From Hypericum androsaemum (Eukaryota > Streptophyta > Magnoliopsida > Malpighiales > Hypericaceae): a stretch of DNA of 64,000 nucleotides. The position numbers and the translations under genes are program-made. Numbering within the stretch: the stretch's first letter is position 1; each line of letters starts with the position of its first letter. A model generated the notes under the pieces. The model was not told the origin of the DNA and did no database searches. It saw only the letters and a list, made by a program, of their open reading frames with translations. The DNA is taken from assembly GCA_963995505.1 (NCBI GenBank), contig OZ023190.1, forward strand, positions 4,730,516 through 4,794,515, written 5' to 3'. Below, in pieces: positions 44,763 to 54,990 of this stretch.

Positions 44763-45224
44763 TCACATAATATCCGGCGAGTGAATTTCAGGAATGGTAT
44801 GAAGTGCAGGCTCCCAAGCTGATGATCTCCGGTACTCCGACGAAGCATCTTGCAAGAGGAGAACCTGAACCACACCAACATGGTCTCCGACTGACGATTT
44901 CCCATCACGATCATCATATGCACTTACTTTGGCTCGAGGACCTCTCTCTGTCATTTTCGCCAACTTCATCAACGACTTCAAGTTGAAGGGCTCGTGCCTC
45001 CCTTCGGCCACCAATGCGTACGCCTCGTCGGCCCGAAGATGGAACGAATCCGGCAGGACGGACGAAGAACTCCCGTGGCATGACACGATGGCGTGGTTAG
45101 GATTGAATGCTCGGATATCCTTTACGCGGGTGCCCGCCTTGACTCTCATCACCTTGCCATTCGGTCTGATCAGGAGGACGCTGGTGTTCTCGGATGGGCA
45201 AAGGCATGACAGGCTACTGCCCAT
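44763..45224 (-). CDS. PADRE (DUF4228) domain protein
   Basis: A single-exon gene of 153 residues starting MGSSLSCLCPSENTSVLLI. Gly2 followed by serines and cysteines is a typical N-myristoylation and palmitoylation site, so membrane attachment is likely. The domain start NGKVMRVKAGTRVKDI and the later FHLRADEAYALVAEG fit the PADRE family, whose members respond to pathogens and abiotic stress. The C-terminal 50 residues are likely disordered. Minus-strand TATA sequences lie 40-55 bp upstream of the ATG. The length is normal for the family and the frame is intact. Molecular function of the family is poorly known. Confidence 0.9.
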   Translation of the reverse strand: MGSSLSCLCPSENTSVLLIRPNGKVMRVKAGTRVKDIRAFNPNHAIVSCHGSSSSVLPDSFHLRADEAYALVAEGRHEPFNLKSLMKLAKMTERGPRAKVSAYDDRDGKSSVGDHVGVVQVLLLQDASSEYRRSSAWEPALHTIPEIHSPDIM

Positions 45225-45261
45225 AGTTTTTTGTGTGTCAATAACTTGTGCCTTTTATGGT

Positions 45262-45280
45262 TCTTTATAGCTATATATAA
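45262..45280 (-). promoter_or_regulatory. TATA region of the PADRE gene
   Basis: On the minus strand TTATATATAG (45271-45280) and CTATAAAG (about 45262-45269) lie 40-55 bp before the ATG at 45224, implying a very short leader. Confidence 0.55.
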
Positions 45281-47000
45281 CTAACCTTGTGTGGTACAAG
45301 GACATTGCAAATCCCATGATTTAATTGGTCATTAGTGTTGTACTTAGATTTAAACCTAGATTTTATATGTGTAGTTGAAAATTGTAAAATTTTGAAAAAT
45401 TTGTATTGATTTGATTTACACTGTGGACTCTCATTTATTTGTGATTTTTTTAAATTGAAAATTTTTCACATAAATATGATGTATTGTGTATTCTTGTTTC
45501 GATCTAATTTGGCGTGCACAAAGTTTTGGTTTGAGAAACCTAGGGAATCAATGGATCATTGTCGTTCAATTTGTTTTTTTTACATGGGGGAACTATATGA
45601 AAACAAGGTCCAGCTGTGTTTCTCAGTGAGTTTTGTCCTGGGTCATTGTGAATCTTAGGAATCTTGAAAGTTTTGTCTAAAGAATAAGGAGCCAACTGCC
45701 AAAGGTTTTTAACATTACGTGCTTAGGAAATGGCTGAAGAATCAAATGATATCGCGAGTTAGTAGTAAAGTATATCGATTTAAAATTACTACTCATTATC
45801 AGCGTACTTCTTTTTTCACTTTTTGAATGGATTATTTGTGTTTTTATTCCACAAATTATTTAGTAGTTTAAGTTGTAAGCTCCTCCATGCTACTATTTTA
45901 AATACATATTGTAGCTCTATTCAGTTTTCTCTATTATCTGGTGTTGAGAAAAAATCCGTGGATTTATACACAAATTATTTGCGGTGTGTTGTTTCCCTTT
46001 GCATCATGGTCTAATTTATTTGTTGGGATTTAGATAGGATAAACTAGAGCATGGATTCGGTCCTTAGAAGGATGATCTTCACATGAGTATTTTATTCATT
46101 TGTCCTCCTTCCAATTATTTTAATACGTTTGTTTCCAAGAATATTATCTCCAGTATTCTTTTCAAAATGATTTGGGCAAAATGATGATAACTTATACATA
46201 AAATGAAAGAACCAACTTGAAAAAAATGTTATCCGTGCATGGTAAATTCTCATACGTTTTATATCATTAGGCCAAATGGCCGTTGGCACAAATTAATAGT
46301 ACTATCTTCATAAAATGATAGTAGCATTAAATCTAATTTTCCTAAATTTCTTTATCACTCTCACGCCCATATATATTTTTGGTATAGACTCGTGCCAATA
46401 TATTCTATTAAATTCGTTCTCAAAAAAATATTTTCTATTAAATTAATTTACATCTAACACACAATGTAACATATCAATAATGTATAATTAATTTGTACCC
46501 TTTTTATTTCTTCTTGGTCGTCGAATACTAGTGATCAAAGTGCCACCATAAGTCAGTAATACATTTACAAGGTGATACAATTATACTAATAATTATTTAA
46601 ATGGTTATTCCGAGAGATCAAATTCAAAATCTCTTAATTAAGTTATAATATTTCATCTGCGATTACATTAAATACTCATGGTATGAGGGGTGTTCAGAGA
46701 CCTAATTTGGCTGATTATGCCAGAAGATAAATGGAATCAACTTTACGAGTAGAAAGGGTAAAAAACAACCCCAATACGTCAACTTAAAAATTGTTTGCAA
46801 TCAATTGCTAACATAAATGAATTCTATTTCCATTTTCGTAGCAAAAGAATGTGGAATTTTTTTTCCATCTTCATGTATGAAGCTAAACATAAAACATTGT
46901 AATGGGCTTCTCTAATTCATTTGTACAAATCCAACCATTTTCAAAACAAAATTAAAATTTTAATAGAAATACATTTCTTATACATGATTGGTTCCAACTT
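45281..47000. other. Intergenic, no gene recognised
   Basis: AT-rich promoter flank and intergenic DNA. Frames up to 67 codons have no motifs. Confidence 0.45.
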
Positions 47001-47165
47001 CCAAACAAACTACTCTATAGTAAACCGAATCATGTGTCTTCTACATAATTAGTTCCAAACAAACTACTCTATAGTAAACCGAATCATGTGTCTTCTACAT
47101 AATTAGTTCCAAACAAACTACTCTTGAAAGAGATGGAATTACATTTCCTATACATAATTGGTTCC
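47001..47165 (+). repeat. 54-bp tandem repeat
   Basis: Units starting CCAAACAAACTACTC at 47001, 47055 and 47109. The first two are nearly identical and the third breaks down after CTACTC. A related TACATAATTGGTTCC motif recurs at about 47150. Confidence 0.85.
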
Positions 47166-47169
47166 AAAC

Positions 47170-48389
47170 AAACCGAGTCATACTGGATGAGGGTTGAGCG
47201 TTGGCTTCGAAGGCAGACTCGCTAGCCCTGACGACTTGGTTTTGCCAAAAGGAGAACTAGCCATACTGGATGAGGAAAATGTGGAACAATTCTTAGCAAT
47301 CCTGAGAGGCAATAGCAGCAGCTCCGGGACTACTCCAGCGAGTCAAAGTTCATTAGACTAACTTCCGCTTCCTCAAGCTCAAGGTCTCAATTTACGTCTG
47401 CATCCATGCCATCTATCTCACTCCTGGCTTAGAGTCTAATGGATTCCGACTCGCTGCAGCAGCCTCGGAGTTGTTGTTGCCTCTTAGGATTGCTAAGAAT
47501 TGCTCACATTTTCTCATCAGAATGGCTAGTTCTCCCAATGGACACAACCACATTCGTCAGTTCGAAGCAGCGACCAACTTCGTTTAGCATTGCAGAAACT
47601 GTTCCTGTTATCATCAGAACTTACTGACTTCCCTTTGTTAGAAGGGGAGAGCAGAAGGCGAAGCACGAAATGGGCTATCGCCTTTCCCTTGATTACGACA
47701 GGCCTTATCATGAAGCAGATTGACCGGTGAATGCCTGTCAGGAAGGATAGGAGCCACTAACATGAAATTCAGAGCTTCACGTGATGCTTACGGCCTTCTG
47801 CCTAGAAATGGATGCCCCCACTGTCCATGACCCATGACGAAGTTTACACACAGTTGAGGAACCAGACTAGCAGGTCTACCACCAGCTAACACGAGAAGTT
47901 CGTCTTGTCATCCTCATCCTGATCGCTCTTGAAGGCGCAAGCCGGAGGTTGATATGTCATGTGTCTATCACCTTCATGAGGACCCTCCTCCTGATCGGGA
48001 GTTTCCTGAGTAAGGGAAGAGATTTCACATTAGCTTACTCTAAAGAGACAAGTTCTGCTGCTAATTTCTTTCACAGATGCAGGGAGCCACTCTGTAACAA
48101 TATGAATTATATAGACATGATATGAATTAAACTGAAGCAGCAGAATCTAGAAGCAAGCTAAATGCCATATAATCTGGAAGAACTACGACCAACAGTCTTA
48201 TGGTTTTGGGTTAGATAAAGACGAGTTAGCTCAGGCGACTCAAACAACTGTGTCAGAATATATGATGTTTGTGCAGATTCAGAATGATTCTGAACTCAGC
48301 TTGCATGCGATAATGAGAAACTGAGCCCTTGAACTTAAATTAATCGCACTACATATATCCAAATGCTGACTACCAAGTCAATTGTTTAC
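47170..48389 (-). other. Probable 3' part of a bromodomain-gene remnant
   Basis: GC content is higher than in the flanks. Several minus frames have coding character but no stable reading frame, for example QEEGPHEGDRHMTYQPP near 47940-48000 and SVSSDDNRNSFCNAKRS near 47590-47640. A direct repeat GGCAATAGCAGCAGCTCC / its inverse form is found around 47310 and 47455. I cannot place exon borders. Confidence 0.3.
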
Positions 48390-49002
48390 CTGATGGAATA
48401 TCGTGGTGGGTGAGTTGAACGCCATCGCGTTGCATGATATAAGAAAAACATCTTGCTGCAAAAAGAACAGCCAAAATCATTAGTGTTCAAAGATTGAATC
48501 AGCCAAATTAAGACATCTCAGAGTCAGGTGCTAATGTTCTTCGAGATGCTAAACATGAGAACGTCTTAACCGTTAAACCCTTTTTTCGTTCTACCAAATT
48601 TAAATGCTAGAGATCAGGTACAAGTTTCTTTATGCATGCAGGAAGGATTAGGCAGATAAACGAAGGAAGATAAAAAGTATAAATAAAAAAGTGATGTGGT
48701 AAAGCGAACCTCAAAATGCTTGAAGCTTGTGTGCCTTCCCTCTTGGAGTTTAGCTCTCATGCTAGTGATCAGGGAATCTGCATGTATGTACGCTTTATGA
48801 ATCAACAAATTAACGGCTTGATCAAAAGTAGAGAGAGTTTTGCCACTTTTTGGGGTCTGACATATCTCGAACCTGAATTAGTCGGTCTAGTGGGTGTCCA
48901 GAAAACAGGCGGCTTCGACATAAAAAAGGTCTCCTGCAAAGGACTAAAAGGCTTATTACCCTGTTGAAAAAACTCGCGTTCATCCTCCGAGACATCACCT
49001 TC
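48390..49002 (-). pseudogene. Bromodomain protein exons (partial gene or remnant)
   Basis: Three minus-strand coding pieces are visible. The first starts at 49002 after a CACAG acceptor: EGDVSEDEREFFQQGNKPFS, then FMSKPPVFWTPTRP; its end is unclear. The second, 48777-48710, gives SLITSMRAKLQEGRHTSFKH plus FE. The third, 48455-48390, gives QDVFLISCNAMAFNSPTTIF plus HQ. The last two join in phase and form the second half of a bromodomain: the MDLSTIK-like turn is altered, and DVFLI-NAM-FN-P is the acetyl-lysine-binding asparagine region. Bromodomain proteins read acetylated histones in the nucleus. I do not find a convincing first helix or the last helix, and the 3' region has broken frames, so I lean to a decayed gene; an intact gene with exons I missed is possible. 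Confidence 0.5.
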
Positions 49003-49075
49003 CTGTGGGTAGCAAGAGAATGGATGGATATTACTTAACTTATAAAGGTAACAAGGAAACAATAAAAGTACAAAG

Positions 49076-49370
49076 GTTGTCCTTGACGTAAGTTCAAATT
49101 CTCTCCCTCGCTATAACGGTAATAGAGGCTGATTAGTTGCACCAACTATAATACCGGTAACGACTAACGTTAGTCGTTACTGGTATATATAATGGAAAAA
49201 TACATATGGAACACTAATAAAAGTTGTCCTTAATGTAAGTTCAAATTCTCTCCCTTGCTATAACGATAATAGAGGCTGATTAGTTGCACCAACTATAATA
49301 CCGGTAACGACTAACGTTGGTCGTTACTGGTATATATCATGGAAAAATACATATGGAACACTAATAAAGA
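49076..49370 (+). repeat. 147-bp tandem duplication with a 32-bp palindrome in each unit
   Basis: Units start GTTGTCCTT at 49076 and 49223. Each contains ACCGGTAACGACTAACG followed by its near-perfect reverse complement ending GTCGTTACTGGT, then TATATA and CATATGGAACACTAATAAA. No coding capacity. Confidence 0.9.
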
Positions 49371-49629
49371 CGGCTTTACCTCTATCAGGAAACTCAAGTA
49401 ATATCTTAAGAAGGGCTCCATGGGAATCATTATACTTCTGTTTGCTCCATAATGAGCTTCTCTCTTCTCTCCATAGTGAGTTTCTAGAGAAAAAGTGTTA
49501 CTGGAATTGGTGTGTATCACCTACCAATACTCGAAGATTTATACAGGCAAGAGCAGCAATCTGACCCTACAGTGTGCTATCCATTTTTGTCACCTTTCTT
49601 TCCTCTTGCCATAATTACACATTAATTCT

Positions 49630-49850
49630 ATGGACGAAGTAGGCAAGTAAATTATAACGTTTCCATCTCATGAAAAAAATTGGTAAGTAAATTATAATGT
49701 TTCCATTTCTATGCAAAAAGAAGTAGGTAAGTAAATTATGATGTTTCCATTTCTATGTAAAAAGAAGTAGGTAATTAAATTATAATGTTCTCCTTTCTAT
49801 GTAGTAGGTAGTTAAATTATAATGTTCTCCTTTCTGTGTAAAAAGAAAGG
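49630..49850 (+). repeat. About 50-bp tandem repeat
   Basis: Five diverged units of 40-55 bp, each with AAGTAGGTAAGTAAATTATA, then ATGTTTCCATTTCTATG. Units 3 and 4 are most alike. Confidence 0.8.
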
Positions 49851-50431
49851 TGAACATGTACATCATCCACTTAGCAATCTGTAATTGAAATCTTTTAAAT
49901 GCTCGAACAGTCCCGTGATTAATAAGAGATACCGATTTTATCAACTTGACACCATTTTATGGTAAGTAGTAAATGAATTTTTACTCTCCTCTCTATGAAA
50001 TACATGATACTCTTGTCAAATAGCAAACAATCGGGGCTCTTTTGACATGCAGACATACCTCTCAATTGTAACAGACACCGTGAATTAAATTATAATCTCC
50101 TTTCTATGCAAAAAAGTATGTAAAAGCGATTTAAGCATCTACATCATTTAAAGAGAGCACCGGATTTTCTCAACTTTGAACTATTTGAGTGATAAATTAA
50201 AAGACAAAACCACATTTTCTACTTACCAATTGGATTTGGGATCTTTCTTAAGTAGGTGTACATGCATGAGACTAATGGACCGGGAGCCAAATAGGCTCTT
50301 AATGAATGAACTTTGGATCCTCCTTAAGAAAGGAGCCAGATTGGCTCTTAATGGACATTGGATCTTCCCCTTAGAAAGTCTACAAGCGTTAATAATGCAT
50401 GACTTCATTCTTAAGCAGTAACGTCTAAGTT
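49851..50431. other. Intergenic with a 49-bp duplication
   Basis: At 50285-50380 a unit starting AGCCAAATAGGCTCTTAATG is repeated after 49 bp with substitutions (AGCCAGATTGGCTCTTAATG). Otherwise nothing is recognised. Confidence 0.5.
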
Positions 50432-50750
50432 TGTTGTCGGGCCCCACTCGAGAGTTCTCGTCTGCACCGACATTACCGAAGACAAGATTAACATCACACT
50501 TCTCTAGAAGAAAATTGTTGTTGAGAAATAAGATCGAAACGAGTAAAACACGAGACACAAGAATTACGTGGAAACCCCAAAGACGGGGAGAAAACCACGG
50601 GCAAAGGAGAGTCGTCCACTATGTGAGTCCAATCGGTTACAAAGCCTCCGTGAGGGTTCTCTCTACCTCACAACTCTCAACTAGTACAAATAAGACCTAG
50701 GCATAGGCCGTATATATATAGGAGACTAGTACTCTATTCTGATACCAATT
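50432..50750 (-). repeat. LTR-like retrotransposon fragment
   Basis: On the minus strand it has a TATATATATACGG promoter-like site (near 50710), the phrase TTTCCACGTAATTCTTGTG typical of plant Copia leader regions, and ends GGGCCCGACAACA. It abuts the primer-binding site of the next LTR. Its start is not defined. Confidence 0.4.
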
Positions 50751-51095
50751 TGTTAGGGCAGCGGAAGCGTAAACACGGATGTGTAGAACACCCATAACAA
50801 GTAGTACGAGAGATAGGAAGAATCGAGGACACACGATATTACGTAGTTCGGTAGAATGACTTACTCCACGGGGCCGAGACGATATCATCACTATATTATG
50901 TGGATATACATGGTACATAAGCCATAGGCGAGGCTGTGCCTCGAGCCTAAATCTCTGCCTATACTACCATGGCCAATTAAGCCAAGACCAAAGAACATCT
51001 AATCCCTACCTTCCTATATAGAGGACAAGCCCAATATATTTCACAATAGGAAATAGAGTTCTATTCTAATTAGAAATTTGTGACAAATCCTAACA
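50751..51095 (-). repeat. Copia-type LTR next to a tRNA-Met primer-binding site
   Basis: The 345-bp LTR has inverted ends TGTTAGG and CCTAACA. Reading on the minus strand, it is followed after 2-3 bases by TGGTATCAGAATAG, a mutated version of the initiator-tRNA-Met primer-binding site. So this is the 5' LTR of an element oriented to the left whose interior is gone or replaced. Confidence 0.65.
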
Positions 51096-51718
51096 ATTAT
51101 ATTCCTAGTAAATGCACCTAATTATCTTAGGATCACAAAAAACCCAAGTCCATGAAAGGCGTCTACCATATGCACCTTCCATATCAAGCAAAATGCATTA
51201 AACCATTGCTCTGTTGACGGCACAGGTTTAGGACTACCCAAACTGGAAGGAATAAGTGAGACCATGTATCAAAAAAATCAAGTGAATGCTTAATGTCAAC
51301 CTCCTTAAGAAAGATTCCAACAACCAACCCTATGTCCATTAGGTAGGTCGAAATTCGATCCACATTCAACTATTTTGGGATTCCCCAATCCAAAAATCAC
51401 CCTACATCTGAAGGAAGTCTTGGGTCATAGACCCAAGTCAAGAACCTGAGTCCCCCCCATCAACGTCAACCAAATCAACTCGCTGTAGCAGAGTTGAACA
51501 ACGCCCTAGCTACTAGAGGTAAAGGTCAGGGATTTGAACGCCACCATCTACATGCACAATCCTCCATCACTGGTGGATACTGGTAGGATATAATACGTCA
51601 TATGCTCTGACAAAAAGAATCTATATCAACTAACATCTGATCATTAACATTAAAATATCTGATGGGAAACAAACCGTACCAAAAAAACCGGAATCTCCAA
51701 TCCGCAAAATCAACACTC
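51096..51718. other. Intergenic, no gene recognised
   Basis: No supported feature. Phrases such as GAACGCCACCATCTACATGC and AGTGGAATACTGG-like text suggest old retroelement DNA but cannot be classified. Confidence 0.35.
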
Positions 51719-51933
51719 GGTCTTGATGAAATTGGATTGAGTGGAGACTACTAAAAATTTGTCCCTACGGAGTGGACTGATTCAGAGCCCTTGGATCTAT
51801 TTTTTTAATTAAAAAAATTGATCTGATGGTCAATATCACACGAAGGGTATTTTTGACCTTTTCATTAAAATTCACTCTCCTAATTTCTATTCCCCCCTCC
51901 CTTCCCTGTCTCGAGCCCCTCAAACCTCTCTCT

Positions 51934-51973
<40 letters not shown>

Positions 51974-52154
51974 AGCGGGGATGCCCCCACGGTCCATCAT
52001 CTTCACGGCCTGTACACAGACTTGAACCCACCATGGCTGAGCTTGTTGGATGTGGAGAAGGAGGAGGTAGCTCGCTAGAGGAGGGAGTGGCTCTAAACCC
52101 CACTCAATCCAATCCCGCGCGCTGCTCTCATCCTGTGCCCCGTCGGAGCCGGTG

Positions 52155-52427
52155 GCTCGGCTCGACTCCACCCCGCTGATCCGGCTACTCTCCACCTCCT
52201 CCCCGTCGTTGTACCAGCCGACAGGGGAGATCCTGAACAAGGAGGAAGCTGGAGGAGGAGACGAGCCAGGAGAGGAGAACGACGGTGGGGCCTTCATCAA
52301 CGAGCAGACCGGTGAGGTCGGTGGACCATGCGAGCCCAAGCCCACCCGATTCAGCAACTGGGAGCGTAACGGCCGCTGTTTCAATTTTTTAGTGAATTTC
52401 TGGGTTTTTGTTTTTTGTCTTTTTTAG
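52155..52427 (+). pseudogene. Captured succinate dehydrogenase assembly factor 4 (SDHAF4) fragment
   Basis: The frame reads ARLDSTPLIRLLSTSSPS, an acidic linker, then FINEQTGEVGGPCEPKPTRF and SNWERNGRC. The C-terminal block matches the conserved GGP-GPEPTR-GDWE-GRCSDF end of SDHAF4 (DUF1674), a small mitochondrial matrix chaperone for flavinylated SDH1 in complex II. Here the last motif reads GRCFNF and the frame runs on for about 15 codons because an indel removed the expected stop. The upstream part lacks a clear start methionine and full mitochondrial presequence. The host-encoded parent gene is not in this window. Confidence 0.8.
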
Positions 52428-52486
52428 TGGATCTATTGATTTCTGAGTTTGATTTCATATTGTTCGATCTCGGTTGTTTTTCGTAT

Positions 52487-53157
52487 GTTGGGATATTGGT
52501 TTTCGTATGTAGTGATATTGGTTTTCATATGTTGGGATATTAGTTTTCAGATGTATTGATATTAGTTTTCGGATGTATTGATATTAGTTTTCGGATGTAG
52601 TGATATTGGTTTGCATGTGTAGCGATTGTAGTTTTCATATGTAATGATACTGGTTTGCATGTGTAATGATATTGATTTTTGTATGTTGGAATATTGGTTT
52701 TCGTATGTTGAAATATTGGTTTTCGTATGTTGGGATATTAGTTTTCAGATGTTGGGATATTAGTTTTCGGATGTATTGATATTGGTTTTCGGATGTATTG
52801 ATATTGGTTTTCGTATGTAGTGATATTGGTTTGCATGTGTAGCGATTGTAGTTTTCATATGTAACGATACTGGTTTGCATGCGTAATGATATTGGTTTTT
52901 GAATGTTGAAATATTGGTTTTCGTATGTTGGAATATTGATTTTCGTATGTTGGGATATTGGTTTTCAGATGTTGGGATATTGGTTTTCGGATGTATTGGT
53001 ATTAGTTTTCGTGTGTAGCGATAGTAGTTTTCATATGTTACGATACTGGTTTGCATGTGTAATGATATTGGTTTTCGAATGTTAGAATATTGGTTTTCGT
53101 ATATAGTAATATTGATTTGCATGTGTAGCGATATTGGTTTTCATATGTAGTGTAAAA
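52487..53157 (+). repeat. Minisatellite, GATATTGGTTTTCGTATGT units
   Basis: About 30 units of 21-23 bp such as GATATTGGTTTTCGTATGTT. Larger blocks of about 310 bp (for example from GTTTGCATGTGTAGCGATTG at 52610 and 52829) repeat, showing higher-order expansion. The core equals the array at 13888-14275. Confidence 0.9.
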
Positions 53158-53159
53158 GG

Positions 53160-53512
53160 CATACCGGGTTTTGACCAAAAAATGGTTACCTTACGAACCG
53201 AACTAAATTCGGTCAGACCACTAAAAATCTGACCAACCCGGGGCGGTTCACCCAAATTTTTTTAATAAAAAGCACATATGCGGTTTGACCCGGTCTAATA
53301 TTCCTATTGGTTATATTCTAATATTTTTGATAAAAAATGTAATTTTTTTTAGGTATGTATGCGATTACATGTACAATTATACCTAGATTATATATAAATA
53401 TAGTTATTTTTCAAATTAAAAAATCCGGCCCAACCGGTAGTCCATCCAGTCGGACCAGTTGACCCATAGTACGACCTAAAATTTGGGTCGACTCTGGGTC
53501 GTATTTTGAAAA
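53160..53512 (-). mobile_element. Damaged hAT-like MITE, copy C
   Basis: The right end TTTTGAAAACCATTG and the subterminal motifs (GGTCGACTCTGGGTCGT, CCAACCGGTAGTCC, GGTCAGACCAC) resemble copies A and B. The left border is not clean and I see no TSD. It lies at the edge of the minisatellite inside the SDHAF4-bearing MULE, so it is nested. Confidence 0.5.
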
Positions 53513-53744
53513 CCATTGGTTTTGTTGAGTGGATAATTTTGAATTTTGAAAAGAAGAGAGATGTGAAGAGTCAATCAATAGTAAGGTTTTGGGTTTAGGA
53601 AAAGTAATTAATTATTCCTTTCTCTTTTGGTTTTGTAATGTTCCAATATTACCCCTGAATATAAATTTATTGCCTTTCACTCTCTTTAGTCCATATGTGT
53701 AGGGACTACCCCTTGTCCCTACTGAATCCATGCCCGGTGTTGAT

Positions 53745-54217
53745 GACAGAATTCAGACAAACCCAAATCCAAAGCCATATTATATTCGAAAACCATGTAT
53801 TTTTCTAAAAGTGGAACATTAACTGTCTTTTCCAGAAAATCAAACACTGTAATGGCAAAGAGGGACATGAGCAAGTAATGAACTGTCAAGATAACAGAAA
53901 GCGGAAGATAATAAAAACATGGCCAAAAGGACTAAAGAGGCAGACAAAGATGAACAAGATAGAAGAAGGGATAAAGAAACCCAAAAAGATGCTGCAGAAT
54001 GGATACAAACATGGCCAAGTAACTGAGGGTGCAGCTTAAAAAGATAAACCAATTTAGTCATGTTACCATAGCAAGGTAATTATTGCAGAGGGGATCTCTA
54101 ATGCTCGAAAGGAAGCTGCCTTTGAAAGCTGCTCTGACCTGCCCTGTCAAATAATTCTTTTACCTAATATGATCATACAGAAGAGATGTGCAATTATTCT
54201 ATGCACTCCAATGTCGC
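53745..54217. other. Intergenic, no gene recognised
   Basis: No supported feature in these bases between the MULE and the solo LTR. Confidence 0.45.
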
Positions 54218-54222
54218 AATAG

Positions 54223-54985
54223 TGTTGGATTTGTGAATGAGTCCAAAGAAGGCCCAAAGCCCAAAAGCCCAAAGTCAAGTTAAGGTGTTAAGAAGTGGAA
54301 GTGTACCACATTGAATAGAGCAAGAAGGATTTCTTTGTTTATAAGAAATTCCTCTCTTTACCTCTCAACTTGGTTGACTACCCAAAGTTGACCCACCGCT
54401 AACTGCGAGGACGGTGCTCCGTTCGAGCACGGGCCCGGGAGCGGGCGCACGTCGCGAAGAGCTCTAAAGTTTTGCAAAATTTCGGAGCACTCCGGGTGGA
54501 TAAGGCTGACTTCCGAAGGGACACTAAGGGCCCTACAGACAGGCAGCAAGGCTTATCCAGAAGGACCTTCGAAGAGACACGACCGTTCAGACAGCCAACG
54601 CCAACGGACGCGTCCCTTCGGGGTGGCTGCTTCTCTGCCTCCTCCAGCCTATAAGTAGGCCTGCCCCCCTTGCCATTTGAATCATCCCAGCAGCAAGTGC
54701 ATTCCATAAGCATTGTTGTCTTCTCCTCTCCCCCGTTCTTCACTTACAAATAGTCTGTCCGAAAATTCTGGGTATATAAGGGTTTGCCCGAAAGTTTCGA
54801 GATACGTGTGCAACGTTCTTGGAAACGCCCGAATAGTCGTTAGTCGTTGTATCTTGGGGACGATTGCCGTAGCCCGTACCGCACTGAAATATACGGGGCA
54901 ATCTCGTCTTACGGAGAAAGTATCCAACACTTGCCTCGACTGCCGTAGATTCTAATCAAGTACACCGAACCCTCCGACAACAACA
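54223..54985 (+). mobile_element. Solo LTR with 5-bp target duplication
   Basis: A 763-bp sequence from TGTTGGATTTGTGAATG to CCTCCGACAACAACA, flanked on both sides by AATAG (54218-54222 and 54986-54990). It contains GCCTATAAGTAGG (about 54646-54658) as a promoter-like element and a GC-rich R/U5-like part. No second LTR, primer-binding site or coding region adjoins it, so it is what remains after recombination between two LTRs. Superfamily is not decidable; length and style suggest Gypsy. Confidence 0.8.
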
Positions 54986-54990
54986 AATAG

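Larger units (their letters stand above)
51728..53735 (+). mobile_element. Pack-MULE with an SDHAF4 fragment and a minisatellite (family E, member 3)
   Basis: A 2008-bp element. Ends read GAAATTGGATTGAGTGGAG and, reverse-complemented, GGGCATGGATTCAGTAGGG. Flanks are GGTCTTGAT and GGTGTTGAT (8 of 9). The subterminal block TTGATCTGATGGTCA, then GGGTATTTTTGACC, lies on the side where the gene fragment begins. The order is terminal repeat, CT microsatellite (51927-51970), captured gene (to about 52385), minisatellite, a damaged hAT-like MITE, terminal repeat. There is no transposase. Confidence 0.8.

Noticed and set aside
52635..53122. Open frames giving repetitive NQY/ENQ-rich peptides on the minus strand
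   Set aside because: They are translations of the minisatellite, without start context or family.
54399..54743. Protein frames of 60-114 codons on both strands
   Set aside because: They lie inside the solo LTR, overlap each other and have no family motifs.
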